Source: Streptomyces sp. WM4235 (GTDB lineage: Bacteria > Actinomycetota > Actinomycetes > Streptomycetales > Streptomycetaceae). Taken from it: a DNA stretch of 64,000 nucleotides. The translations under genes were made by a program, and so were the position numbers. Under the pieces are notes generated by a model. It saw only the letters and a program-made list of their open reading frames with translations, had not been told where the DNA came from and searched no databases. The stretch covers positions 29,756-93,755 of the forward strand of contig NZ_LGDE01000113.1 in NCBI RefSeq assembly GCF_001279725.1. Direction: 5' to 3'. Positions within the stretch are counted from its first letter, which is position 1, and each line of letters opens with the position of its first letter. This document shows, one piece after another, positions 55,176-63,736 of the stretch.

Positions 55176-56528
55176 CTACGAAGCAAGCGCATCCGCCATG
55201 TACCGTGCAGCCGTTGCCATGTCGAGCTCGTCGACCTCGTACCCGGATCTGAAGAGAACGGGCTTCCTTTCCATTGGTCGAAGCACAATCTCGTCGGGGA
55301 AGTCTCCCCCCGGCTGAAATGGCCTGTATGGGTGAACGCTACTTGGATCTTCGTCTCGAATGGACGTGAAGATCGATGGATAGCGTGGCATGTCACCCAT
55401 CAGGTCCCGCATCCTGTCGCTTGTGAATCCATACCAGAGCAGCCATTTTGGGGCCCTGTCTCGATCAAGAACCTTCGCAAACCATGAATTCCCTGCCGCA
55501 TCCCCTTCTTCCAGTAGGGCGAACGAATTCAGATCTGGATACCCTTGAAGAAGGATGGACCAACCTTGCCGCTTTAGTTCACCGGAGAGTGAATTAAAGA
55601 ATATCTCGGGAATCGGCTTCCAGAGGTTGAATCGATTGCGCGATGTCGTAAGGAGTCTATCTTTGATGATGTCGCGGACGTAGTCAGGCTTAGCCATCAA
55701 CCGTACGGTCCTGTTCAGGATCTTAACGAACAGATCGTATAGCGGGAGAAGATCCCCTTCGTCACTCTCCGCGAGTGCGTCGTAGTACTGACCTCGATCA
55801 ACCCCGGACTGAATTAGGAGGGGCGGGAAGCCGTTGCGCGCGAGGGCCATGTTGGCGAGGATCCGGGCCATTCGACCGTTTCCATCTTCGAATGGGTGAA
55901 TGTGCGTCAACCAGGCGTGAACAACTGCTGCCTCTAGCGCAGGGTTAACCGAGCACCCTTGCCACCAGTCCGACAACTCCCTCATCTTTAGGGAAACGTC
56001 CCAGGGGTCGGCCGTGCGCAGGCTGGTTCCTCCGATTTCATTTCCCTGCGCCTTATACCTTCCGGCGTGTGATTCGCCACTGGTGATCAAGGCGTGCAGG
56101 GAACGAATCTCGTATTCGTGAGGGCGGCTTGACGCCCGGGCCCAATCGTCGGCGATCTGGTGAGCCTTGTAGAGGCCGAGCGCTTCGTAGACTCTGGGGT
56201 CTTGGCGCACTGCCTGCATCAGCGAGCCGATGGGCGCCTCAAGGAGCTCCTTGTACGTCAACGAGACTTCCGCGACCTGCGAGTAAGACCATTCATAGCC
56301 TTCGATCCGGTTGCTCTCTGCCACCAGTCGACTCCTGATGGCCCGCACGTAGGGCTCGAATAGCTCCTGACTTTCTGTCGCGATCCGCCCTTGCACGGAT
56401 ATTGACTTTTCGCGAGATCGCTCGGCCTTCTCTTGGACAGTTGAGAACCTCGCAAGTGAAGCGGCTTCGGAGGAAACCAAGTATGGAGTGCCCGAGAATT
56501 GTCCTTCGATATCCCTCATGCGGCGCAT
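55176..56528 (-). CDS. Fic-family AMP-transferase with N-terminal inhibitory helix (class II)
   Basis: 450 residues. The canonical Fic motif HPFEDGNGR begins at His211, so the catalytic His and ATP-phosphate loop are intact. ESNRIEG at 71-77 is the inhibitory (S/T)xxxE(G/N) motif, whose Glu blocks ATP in class II Fic proteins. The C-terminal ~180 residues are not a known domain to me. It would transfer AMP to a target protein's hydroxyl. Base composition is lower in GC than neighbours, a sign of transfer. It lies between the att repeats, apparently as cargo. No antitoxin gene is adjacent. Confidence 0.88.
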   Translation of the reverse strand: MRRMRDIEGQFSGTPYLVSSEAASLARFSTVQEKAERSREKSISVQGRIATESQELFEPYVRAIRSRLVAESNRIEGYEWSYSQVAEVSLTYKELLEAPIGSLMQAVRQDPRVYEALGLYKAHQIADDWARASSRPHEYEIRSLHALITSGESHAGRYKAQGNEIGGTSLRTADPWDVSLKMRELSDWWQGCSVNPALEAAVVHAWLTHIHPFEDGNGRMARILANMALARNGFPPLLIQSGVDRGQYYDALAESDEGDLLPLYDLFVKILNRTVRLMAKPDYVRDIIKDRLLTTSRNRFNLWKPIPEIFFNSLSGELKRQGWSILLQGYPDLNSFALLEEGDAAGNSWFAKVLDRDRAPKWLLWYGFTSDRMRDLMGDMPRYPSIFTSIRDEDPSSVHPYRPFQPGGDFPDEIVLRPMERKPVLFRSGYEVDELDMATAARYMADALAS

Positions 56529-56799
56529 CGTATCGTCGAGACCGTGCTCGCGTGAGGTAAATGCGGAATCGTGGGCAGTGCGGGATGTTGCCTGACATCA
56601 GCGGCGCGGTCGCGGTAGCACCGGTCGTCACAAACGGGTGCCCGGACTAGGCAAGGGCGGCAGGTGTGGTCAGATCGGGCGAGGACCTACCGATCATGTG
56701 GGGCCGAATCGGGGTCGTGCGAGGACGCTCGTTGACCCACTTTGACGACCGCAGGTCAGGAATGTGAGGTGTCAGTTGTGACTGATCTAGGCGCTGAGA

Positions 56800-57405
56800 C
56801 TAGGCGGCGCGAGGAGCGGCTGGTGGCAGCAGGGACTCATGGGTGTGCCAGATGAGATAGCGGTCCTCGCGCCGTAGCTCGGCGGCGCCCCACTCGATCC
56901 GCATCACGCCCCGCTCCATCGAGCAGGCATACGCGACGATGATCAGGCGGAGGTCGGGTGGCAGCAGGGCCACGTCCGGATGCAGGTGTTCTTCGTTCAG
57001 CTCGTCCAGACCGAGGTCGAAGGCTTGCTGCATCGGTTCTGGGCCGTGGCGGCGGATCAGGTCGGCTCGGAAGCCGACAGCCTTCCGGAGCCGTGCCTCA
57101 GTAACCGGGACGTCCTTCTTCGCGTAGCGGATCGGATAGATCGCGTTGCTGCCGATGAGCATCACGGTGCGACCCTGTAGTCGACGCGAGGTTGTGCCTT
57201 CGAACGGTGTCAGGCCGGCCGCGAGTGCCTCGTACTGCGCTGCGTGGAGCCCGTGGCCGTAGGCTTCGAGGGTTTGGGTGTGGACCCCTTCGTGCCCGTG
57301 ACGGGCCCTGTCGTGGGCTTCCATGAGGCAGGCAGGGATGGTCTCGGCCAGCTGGCTGGCTACGGCGCCGAACGTCTTGGTGGCCCAAGGTGTCGCTGAA
57401 CTCAC
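56800..57405 (-). CDS. Hypothetical protein of the element, 201 aa
   Basis: It begins VSSATPWATKTFGAVASQLA from GTG 57405, with GGAGGG about 9 bases upstream; an upstream ATG (57603) gives unlikely Cys/Arg-rich residues. The middle reads GRTVMLIGSNAIYPIRYAKK and the C-terminal part contains LPPDLRLIIVAYACSMERGV. There are no TM segments or known domain. It is the last gene before the right att repeat, in the same orientation as fic, with a 271-base gene-free gap between. Confidence 0.6.
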   Translation of the reverse strand: MSSATPWATKTFGAVASQLAETIPACLMEAHDRARHGHEGVHTQTLEAYGHGLHAAQYEALAAGLTPFEGTTSRRLQGRTVMLIGSNAIYPIRYAKKDVPVTEARLRKAVGFRADLIRRHGPEPMQQAFDLGLDELNEEHLHPDVALLPPDLRLIIVAYACSMERGVMRIEWGAAELRREDRYLIWHTHESLLPPAAPRAA

Positions 57406-57521
57406 TATGTGTCGCCCTCCCCCTGCGTGGTCAGAACGCCGAGCTGCACGCTCACCAAGGTGTGGGCAGCAGGCCAGGCGCGCAAGAGGGCACAGGAGCA
57501 CAGACCGCGCATGGCCCGGTA

Positions 57522-57549
57522 TCTGACATCCACGGGTGACATCAACGAG
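57522..57549. other. Candidate integrase arm-type sites, right (two tandem copies)
   Basis: TCTGACATCCACGGG (57522-57536) and TGACATCAACGAG (57537-57549) match the left site at 54085-54099 and lie about 80 bases inside the right repeat. Confidence 0.4.
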
Positions 57550-57630
57550 GATGGACTCACACAGCTGTGGGCAGTTCTGCACGTGGACCGAGGCCGGGGG
57601 CAAGCGGGCAGGTCGGGGGGCCTGGGCGAG

Positions 57631-57674
57631 CTTACAAAGCAGATGTCGGCGGTTCGAGACCGTCCGCGCCCACC
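57631..57674 (+). other. attR: displaced 3' part of the original tRNA-Val
   Basis: 44 bp identical to 53992-54035 except one base. It has no 5' half in front, so it is not a working tRNA. A terminator follows at 57685. Confidence 0.85.
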
Positions 57675-57684
57675 TGGGCGAAGG

Positions 57685-57708
57685 CCCTCAACCGATCGCG
57701 GTTGGGGG
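57685..57708 (+). terminator. Original tRNA-Val terminator, now stranded beyond attR
   Basis: CCCTCAACCG (57685-57694), loop ATCG, CGGTTGGGGG (57699-57708), then TCTTTT. It occupies the position expected for the tRNA's own terminator before integration. Confidence 0.75.
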
Positions 57709-57849
57709 TCTTTTCACATGCCACGTCGAGGTCACCACATGGCCGAGCTGGCGGTAGCTCGGTCCGCAGGGGTAGTCGGCTCTGAGTGTGGGTCCGGGTG
57801 TTGAGCTCGTCTTCGCGCGGCGCGGGATCCGGGGGAGTCTGGGCGTTCT

Positions 57850-58410
57850 CTACGCGGGTGTGTCGGGTGAGGGGGTCAGGGCTTGGCGGGCCGCCTCCAT
57901 GAAGGCGTCGCGGCTTGACCGCGCCTGTAATCGGCGCTGGTCCGTCAACACGCGGTGCTCTGCGACGTGGGCGGGAATGCCGGCGTGTACGGCGTCGTTC
58001 AGTCGGCGGGCCGCGCTCCAGAAGCCGTTCACCGCTTCGTAGAGCTCCCGCACGGCGACGCCGACCGCCTGGGGGCCTTCCAGGAAGGCGATGTGCATCG
58101 TGCTCAAGAGCACGGCCCGGTCTGCCCGCGCCTCGTCCAGCAGCAGCGAGAACGCATCCGGGTCTCCGGCGACCGCGACCATGTCGCCGATCCGGCTGTG
58201 CAGGATGCCGGCGGCCTTCGCGTACTCGGCGTACGCCTCACGGCGTTGCTGGTACCTGTGCTCGACTTGCGTATGACGAAGCTGGGCCACCTGCATCTCG
58301 CGATTCAGGCGGGCCTGTGTCCGCGCGGCGACCGTGGTGAACCAGCCCGTCGTCGCGCTGGCCACGACGGCGGAGCCGGCCGCGATCACCGCCGTCCACA
58401 AGGCATCCAT
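57850..58410 (-). CDS. Hypothetical membrane-anchored helical protein, 186 aa
   Basis: One N-terminal TM helix ('LWTAVIAAGSAVVASATTGWF') followed by a long helical, coiled-coil-like region ('RLNREMQVAQLRHTQVEHRYQQRREAYAEY'). No enzyme motif. This shape is common in Streptomyces proteins of unknown function. It lies just outside the element and is divergent from the next membrane protein. Confidence 0.7.
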   Translation of the reverse strand: MDALWTAVIAAGSAVVASATTGWFTTVAARTQARLNREMQVAQLRHTQVEHRYQQRREAYAEYAKAAGILHSRIGDMVAVAGDPDAFSLLLDEARADRAVLLSTMHIAFLEGPQAVGVAVRELYEAVNGFWSAARRLNDAVHAGIPAHVAEHRVLTDQRRLQARSSRDAFMEAARQALTPSPDTPA

Positions 58411-58624
58411 GGCGCCGAGGGTATGCGCGGCTCCATGTGCGCCGCTTGGTGGTTGCTTCGATCAGTTCCCGCAGCGGGCCAAGGGGCTTGGGTGGTGCTG
58501 GTCTTGGGTGCTGCCGTCTTCGGTTGTGGTTGGGGTCTTCGTGTTCGGGTCTTGATTGCCGGCGCTGTGGGAAGGGCGGGTTCGCCGTCTTGGCGGGGGG
58601 TTGGGGGCGTGGGATGGTCGGGGG

Positions 58625-59284
58625 ATGGGGGAGTGGGTCGTTGCGGGGGTCGCGGTGTTGGTCGCCGGCGCGGTGTACGTCGTGGCGGAGCGGGCCGCGG
58701 GTGCGGCGTTCGAGCGGCGGCGGGACGCGGAGCGGGCGCGGTTGCTCGCGCAGACGCGGGGGGAGGCGGCGGTTGAGCCGGAGGCGCGCGATCCCAAGTA
58801 CGGGGACACCGGGTACGGGGACACCGGCCGGCTCGCGCCGCGGACGGTCGGGCCCGCGCTGTCGGGGGATCGGCACGATGACTTCACCCCCCTTCTCGTC
58901 GAGTACTACGCCTACGGGCTGACGCAGGCGCGGAGCAGCTTCGTGACCAGCCAGCGGTTTGCCGGCGTGGGCGCGACCATCCTGCTGCTGGGGGTGGCGC
59001 TGGCCGTGTGGAAGGCGGAGAGCAGCGGGGATCTGTACCTCGGCGTGGTGACCAGTTCGGTCGGGCTGGTCGTCACCCTCGTCGGGCAGTTGTTCCACCG
59101 GCGGGCCGACATCGCGCTCCGGCACATGGCCGACCAGACCGCCTCGCTACGGGACGACAGGCGGGCAGCGGAGTCGATGGCCCGGGCCGTCGGGCTGCTG
59201 GAGGAGGTCGCCGACCCCGAGCTGAGGGGGCGGCTGCAAGCCGGGTTGATCATGAAGCTTTCCGGGGCCGAGCTGCCTCGGTAG
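58625..59284 (+). CDS. Membrane protein, possible TRADD-N-associated 2-TM domain
   Basis: 219 residues: a signal-anchor helix (about 4-22), a charged spacer with KYGDTGYGDTG, then LLVEYYAYGLTQARSSFVTS followed by two TM helices ('AGVGATILLLGVALAVW', 'YLGVVTSSVGLVVTLVGQLF') and a cytosolic helix. The second part resembles the TRADD-N-associated membrane domain described in prokaryotic conflict systems. That match is from memory and tentative. ATG at 58625 is preferred to upstream starts in Gly/Arg-rich sequence. Confidence 0.65.
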   Translation: MGEWVVAGVAVLVAGAVYVVAERAAGAAFERRRDAERARLLAQTRGEAAVEPEARDPKYGDTGYGDTGRLAPRTVGPALSGDRHDDFTPLLVEYYAYGLTQARSSFVTSQRFAGVGATILLLGVALAVWKAESSGDLYLGVVTSSVGLVVTLVGQLFHRRADIALRHMADQTASLRDDRRAAESMARAVGLLEEVADPELRGRLQAGLIMKLSGAELPR

Positions 59285-59299
59285 CGCGATAGTGGAGAC

Positions 59300-59524
59300 A
59301 TGTGCCGTTCCATTAAGACCCTGCGCCCGCCCGTTCTCCCCGAGAAGGCCACCGAGGAGGAGATCCGCGCGGCAGCGCTCCAGTACGTGCGCAAGGTGTC
59401 CGGCTTCCGGGCGCCCGCCGCACACAATCAGGAGGTGTTCGCCGCGGCCGTCGACGCGGTCGCCGACGCTACCCGGGACCTGCTGGACGGACTTCAGGTC
59501 AGGGGAGCCCACGCCGCTTCCTGA
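59300..59524 (+). CDS. DUF2277 family protein
   Basis: 74 residues, MCRSIKTLRPPVLPEKATEE opening and ALQYVRKVSGFRAP, the clear DUF2277 pattern, full length. Small helical protein of unknown function, 15 bases after the previous stop, so possibly co-transcribed. Confidence 0.9.
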   Translation: MCRSIKTLRPPVLPEKATEEEIRAAALQYVRKVSGFRAPAAHNQEVFAAAVDAVADATRDLLDGLQVRGAHAAS

Positions 59525-59609
59525 GCTGGGCGGGCCCGATGCGGGGCGGACCTGTGCCGGGAGTGGTGCGGGTCCCGCGGTGGGCGGGGCCTGCGGCCAC
59601 TCCCGCCGG

Positions 59610-60104
59610 TCAGGCGGTCCGCTCCGTACGGCGGCGGATCACCCACGCGCCGGCGCCGAGGGCGCCCGCGGCGAGTACCCCGCCGAGGGCGATCTGGCCC
59701 GGGCTCATCGTGTCGATGCTGCCTCCCAGGCCGCCGCGGGCGGCGCCCGTGGCCACGTTCAGGGTGACGGTGACCCGCTCGCCGCCGCTGCCGCCGCACT
59801 CGTAGGTGACGGGGTGCGATCCGATGCGGGCGTTGCGGTAGACGGTGGCGCTGCCGAACAGGTTGGTGGCCTCCAGGTTGCCCGGTGTCAGCTGGACGTC
59901 GGGGAACGCGGGAGAGGTGGCCCGGCCGGTCTTGGTGCCGCAGCCCTGGACGTTCAGGCTGACCCGACCGCCGGGAGCGACCGTGTACGGGGACAGGGTG
60001 GCGGTGGGGCGGGCGTAGGCCAGGGTGACGGGTGTGACGGCGGCGACGACGAGCGTCGCGGCCGCGCCTCTCATCAGGTGGTGCCGGATGCGGGTGGCGG
60101 GCAT
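59610..60104 (-). CDS. Secreted/surface hypothetical protein with C-terminal membrane anchor
   Basis: 164 residues. An N-terminal signal peptide ('GAAATLVVAAVTPVTLAYA'), a beta-rich Ig-like domain (PTATLSPYTVAPGGRVSLNVQGCG with a second Cys at VTYECGG, probably disulfide-bonded), and a C-terminal TM helix then RRRTERTA. This looks like a small wall-facing protein. GAGGAG precedes the ATG. Function unknown. Confidence 0.78.
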   Translation of the reverse strand: MPATRIRHHLMRGAAATLVVAAVTPVTLAYARPTATLSPYTVAPGGRVSLNVQGCGTKTGRATSPAFPDVQLTPGNLEATNLFGSATVYRNARIGSHPVTYECGGSGGERVTVTLNVATGAARGGLGGSIDTMSPGQIALGGVLAAGALGAGAWVIRRRTERTA

Positions 60105-60348
60105 GGAGAGAACTCCTCGGGCTCCTCGAAACGGCGCGGCCAGGGCACGGGTGTGACGCGGATTCGGTCGCGCACCGTGCTGTGGACGCTAGAAGCCCCG
60201 ACCGGAGGCGGCTATCGCTGTCGGGTGAACGGGTGACGCACCACCCCCACCCGGGCTAGCGGGCCACCGTACGGGCGACCCGCACCCACGGATGCCCCCC
60301 GCGCCCACGGATGCCCCCGGGGCCACGGGTGCCCTGGCCGGGCGGGGC

Positions 60349-60981
60349 TCAGGTCGCCGCGGCGGGACCCGGTCCCGGGCGGCGCAGCAGCAACGCCGCC
60401 AGCGAACCCGCGGCGAACAGCGCGATCAAGGACACCGCGGTACCCAGCCACGCCGTACCGAGCCACTGCGTACCGAAATAGCCCAAGGCCACGCTGTACC
60501 CCGCCCAGGTCATGCCCGCCAGGACCGACCAGGGCAGGAACTCCTTGACCTTGCGCTGGGTCTTGCCCGCCCCCAACGAGACCACCGACCGGCCGGCCGG
60601 GGCGAACCTGGCGATCACCACCAGGGCGCCGCCGCCACGCGCCAACGCCACGCCCAGCCGCTCGTGAGCCCGGCTCAGCCGACGGGAACGGGCGATGGCC
60701 CGGTCCAACCGGGCACCCCCGCGCCGCGCCAACCGGAACGCGGCCATGTCACCCAGCACCGAAGCCGACGTCGCGATCACCAGCAGTGCCATGATGTCCG
60801 GCACCTGCTCGGGAACCGGCGTCGACGAACCCGCGGCTCCTGCCGCGGCCGCGGCGGCCGCCGCGGTGATCACCAATACTCCGCTCGGCAACACCGGCAG
60901 GAACACGTCGAGCACCACGGACACCGCCACCACGGCGTAAATCCAGGGGCTTGTGGTCAGCGACCCCAGAGTCTCAAGCAA
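60349..60981 (-). CDS. DedA-family membrane protein
   Basis: 210 residues with about five hydrophobic helices and the DedA/SNARE-associated pattern 'ARFAPAGRSVVSLGAGKTQRKVKEFLPWSVLAGMTWAGYSVALGYFG'. DedA proteins act in lipid (undecaprenyl-phosphate or phospholipid) translocation and membrane homeostasis. The acidic residue of TM1 and the Arg of 'RFAPAGR' are in place. Single-gene unit. Confidence 0.87.
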   Translation of the reverse strand: MLETLGSLTTSPWIYAVVAVSVVLDVFLPVLPSGVLVITAAAAAAAAGAAGSSTPVPEQVPDIMALLVIATSASVLGDMAAFRLARRGGARLDRAIARSRRLSRAHERLGVALARGGGALVVIARFAPAGRSVVSLGAGKTQRKVKEFLPWSVLAGMTWAGYSVALGYFGTQWLGTAWLGTAVSLIALFAAGSLAALLLRRPGPGPAAAT

Positions 60982-61185
60982 GTGGTACTCCCCAGTCCGA
61001 AGCGCCGCGTCGTCGCGGGGAGCGGCAGGGGCGGCTTGACAGCCAGACAGCGTACGCCCGGGAGTGACCTCCCGGATCCCCGGGGTGACGATACGACGAC
61101 TTCCCGGGGTACGTGGATACGGCTTGTCGCTTCATCCGGACGCGCACGTCGGCGTTCAGCTCGGACGCCCACGTCAGCGCTCAGC

Positions 61186-62853
61186 TCATCGCGGTTCGGT
61201 GAGCTCGCGATCCAACACGGCCGTCAGCCGGGCCTTCGACCCGCGCCCCCACCCCGTCCGCGCCTGGTCCAGGCGGAGCCGGGCCGTGCGACCCGCCAAC
61301 TCCAGCGTCATCAGCTGATTCCCGAACCAGGGACCACCCGTACGCCGCCAACTCAGCGGCGGCCGACCCGTCCGCCCATGCCGGGAGAAACCGCGCCCCA
61401 ACCACCGCCCCACCCGCGACCAACCCAGCCGGAAACCCCACTTCACGGCCGTGTGGATGGAGTTGTGCACGGGCGAGCACGTCAACTGGAACACCCGCGC
61501 CGTACTCGGTATTCGGGGCTCGGCCACATACGCGTGATGGACGTCGCCGGAGAGTACGCACACCGTCGCCGGCGCCCGCGGCCCCGTCCCCACCTCCTCG
61601 ATCAGATCGCTCAACGCCACGAAGGACTCGGGGAAAGCCGCCCAGTGCTCCAGATCGCTGCGCCGCCGCAGATCCTCCCCGATCCGCGCCCACCGGGGCC
61701 CCCGCTCCCCGCGGCACAGGGCGGCGTTCCACACTTCCGCGTCATGGATCAACGGCGGCATCAGCCACGGCAGCGAGGACCCGATCAGCAGATGGTCATA
61801 GCCGCCGTGCCCGTCCAGGGCGTTGTCCCGAAGCCACTCCTGCTCGGCGGGGTCGAGCATCGCCCGCCGGTCCTCGGCCAGCACCCGCGCGGCCCGCGTG
61901 TCCACCATCAGCAACCGCGAGCGGCCGAAGTCCCGCCGGTAACTCCAGCGGGCCGAGCCCGGATCGGCGTCGGCCACGGCGGCGAAGGCACGCAGGGCGT
62001 CCGTCCCGTCGGGGGTTGCCCGTACCGCTTCGTACAGCGGGTCGGCCTCCAACTCGGCGGGTGAGAGGTTCCCGAGGTGTTGATGCACCCAGTACGACAT
62101 CAACCCGCTCAGTACCCGCTCCGACCACCAGGGCGTCGCCCGCATCTCCGCCAGCCAGGCCGCGCTGGTGTTCCAGTCGTCGATGACATCGTGGTCGTCG
62201 AAGACGTGCAGGCTCGACACCGTCGACAGCAACCAGCGGATCTCCGGGTCCAGCCAGGATTCGTAGTACAGCCGGGTGTACTCCTCGTAGTTCGCGACCT
62301 GCGCGCCCGGCGCCTCGCGCAGGTCCCGGCGGGCCGCCAGCCACCGCTTGGTCGCCCGCGACAGGTGGTCGGCGTACACCTGGTCGCCGAGCAACAGCAG
62401 GACGTCCGGTCTGACCGCTTCCGGATCGGCCGCCAGCCGCGCCGCGAGGGTGTCCAGCGCGTCCGCGCCGTGCGGCCCGCGACGGTCGGCGGGCGGCGCG
62501 GCCTGCCGACACGATCCGAACGTCACCCGAAGCCCGGGAGCCGGCCGTCCGGGCCCCGCGACGGCGGGCGCGGTGATGGTGCTGGGCGGGAAACCGCTGT
62601 CGGGCAGCGGCCACACCGGGTCCCCGGCGAGCCGGACCTCGTACTCGGTGGTGGTGCCGGGGGTCAGCCCTGTGACCGGGACCAACGCATAGTGGTGGCC
62701 CTCTATCTGGAAGGTGTGCGCACGGCCGCCCGCCCCGTCCGCGCACCGCACCTCGGCCATGCACGGGCGGTCCGCCTCGACCCATATGGTGGCGGCGCCG
62801 CCCGTGTCCCAGTCGACGTAACGCAGCAGCGGCCCCAGACGCAGTCCGGCCAT
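61186..62853 (-). CDS. PhoD-like alkaline phosphatase/phosphodiesterase
   Basis: 555 residues. N-terminal PhoD_N beta domain (about 1-105), then the metallophosphatase with metal ligands in VTFGSCRQ, LLLGDQVYADHL, VFDDHDVIDDW and LSGDVHHAYVAE. No signal peptide or Tat motif is visible, unlike classic secreted PhoD, so this copy is probably cytosolic or the reading starts late. It hydrolyses phosphomonoesters or diesters with metal ions. Confidence 0.87.
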   Translation of the reverse strand: MAGLRLGPLLRYVDWDTGGAATIWVEADRPCMAEVRCADGAGGRAHTFQIEGHHYALVPVTGLTPGTTTEYEVRLAGDPVWPLPDSGFPPSTITAPAVAGPGRPAPGLRVTFGSCRQAAPPADRRGPHGADALDTLAARLAADPEAVRPDVLLLLGDQVYADHLSRATKRWLAARRDLREAPGAQVANYEEYTRLYYESWLDPEIRWLLSTVSSLHVFDDHDVIDDWNTSAAWLAEMRATPWWSERVLSGLMSYWVHQHLGNLSPAELEADPLYEAVRATPDGTDALRAFAAVADADPGSARWSYRRDFGRSRLLMVDTRAARVLAEDRRAMLDPAEQEWLRDNALDGHGGYDHLLIGSSLPWLMPPLIHDAEVWNAALCRGERGPRWARIGEDLRRRSDLEHWAAFPESFVALSDLIEEVGTGPRAPATVCVLSGDVHHAYVAEPRIPSTARVFQLTCSPVHNSIHTAVKWGFRLGWSRVGRWLGRGFSRHGRTGRPPLSWRRTGGPWFGNQLMTLELAGRTARLRLDQARTGWGRGSKARLTAVLDRELTEPR

Positions 62854-63082
62854 GAGACTCCCCCTCCTTCATGTCCCCTTGGATCACGGTAAGGGGTGGA
62901 GGGGGAGCCTGGCCTCCCCCTGGCGGGGGAGAAAGATCGGCCTACGCCAGGGGGAGGCGGGGCGGGTCGGGTCGGTGGCCGGCCGGGCTGCCGTCAGCAA
63001 CCGTCAGCAGTAGTGAGCGGGCGTCAGTGGCAGTCGGCGGCAGGCGTTGGCAGCTGCTGTCGGCAGGCGTCGGTAGTAGCCG

Positions 63083-63736
63083 TCAGCAGCCGTTGAGCAC
63101 GCTCGACAGGGCGGTCTTCTCGCCGGAGTCCATCTTCAGGCCCCAGTACTGCTTCACCTGGACCCACATCCGGGCGTACGTACAGCGGTAGGCGGTGCGC
63201 GAGGGCAGCCACTTGCCGGGGTCCTGGTCGCCCTTGGCCTGGTTGACGTTGTCGGTGACCGCGATGAGCTGCGGGCGGGTGAGGTCGTTGGCGAACTGCT
63301 GGCGCTTGGCCGTGGTCCAGGAGGAGGCGCCCGAACGCCAGGCCTCGGCGAGCGGGACCATGTGGTCGATGTCGATGTCGGACGCCGCTGTCCAGGTGGC
63401 GCCGTCGTACTCGGAGTACCAACTGCCGCTGACGGCGGCGCAGGCGGAGTCCTGTACGACGTTCACCCCGTCGCGCTTGAGGACCGTCTCGCGGGTGTTG
63501 CAGGTACCGGAGACGGTGCTCCAGTGCGGGAACAGGTCACGGCTGTAGCCGCTGAGGGAACCTTCCGCCGCGGGCGTGACCGTGGCCAGGTACGAACGGG
63601 CGGCCGCGGCGCTGATCGGGGTGGGCGGTGAAGCCTGGGCGGTCGGGGCGCTGACGAGGGTGGTCAGGGCGGCGAGCGCGGAGGCTGACGCGAGCACGCC
63701 AATTCGACGCGCGTAGACGGAGGGTATGAGGGCCAT
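63083..63736 (-). CDS. Secreted HNH-fold endonuclease (DUF1524 family)
   Basis: 217 residues. A signal peptide (hydrophobic 12-28, cleavage after AQA near 34) is followed by a DUF1524/HNH nuclease-type domain with DIDHMVPLAEAWRSG (catalytic DxDH...) and VNQAKGDQDPGKWLP, the beta-beta-alpha-Me pattern. Four mature Cys may form disulfides. Secreted Streptomyces homologues probably degrade extracellular DNA. ATG at 63736 follows AGGGAG; longer readings are Pro/Arg-rich and unlikely. Confidence 0.87.
   Translation of the reverse strand: MALIPSVYARRIGVLASASALAALTTLVSAPTAQASPPTPISAAAARSYLATVTPAAEGSLSGYSRDLFPHWSTVSGTCNTRETVLKRDGVNVVQDSACAAVSGSWYSEYDGATWTAASDIDIDHMVPLAEAWRSGASSWTTAKRQQFANDLTRPQLIAVTDNVNQAKGDQDPGKWLPSRTAYRCTYARMWVQVKQYWGLKMDSGEKTALSSVLNGC

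Larger units (their letters stand above)
53992..57674. mobile_element. Degenerate 3.7-kb integrative element in tRNA-Val
   Basis: Bounded by 44-bp repeats of the tRNA 3' part (43/44 identical). It contains an integrase C-terminal remnant next to attL, a small ORF, a large palindromic block, a Fic gene and an unknown gene, but no replication, transfer or complete integrase gene. The Fic gene is visibly less GC-rich than the host. It is best read as a decayed actinomycete integrative element or prophage left with cargo. Confidence 0.8.

Noticed and set aside
54949..55317. 122-codon plus-strand ORF over the palindromic block
   Set aside because: Low-complexity translation created by the inverted repeats; it also overlaps the end of fic on the other strand.
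57631..57674. A second tRNA-Val gene
   Set aside because: It lacks the acceptor 5' strand, D arm and 5' anticodon stem; it is the displaced 3' part after integration.
57536..57804. Small forward ORFs over attR
   Set aside because: They run through the tRNA repeat and its terminator, have no ribosome site and no protein-like composition.
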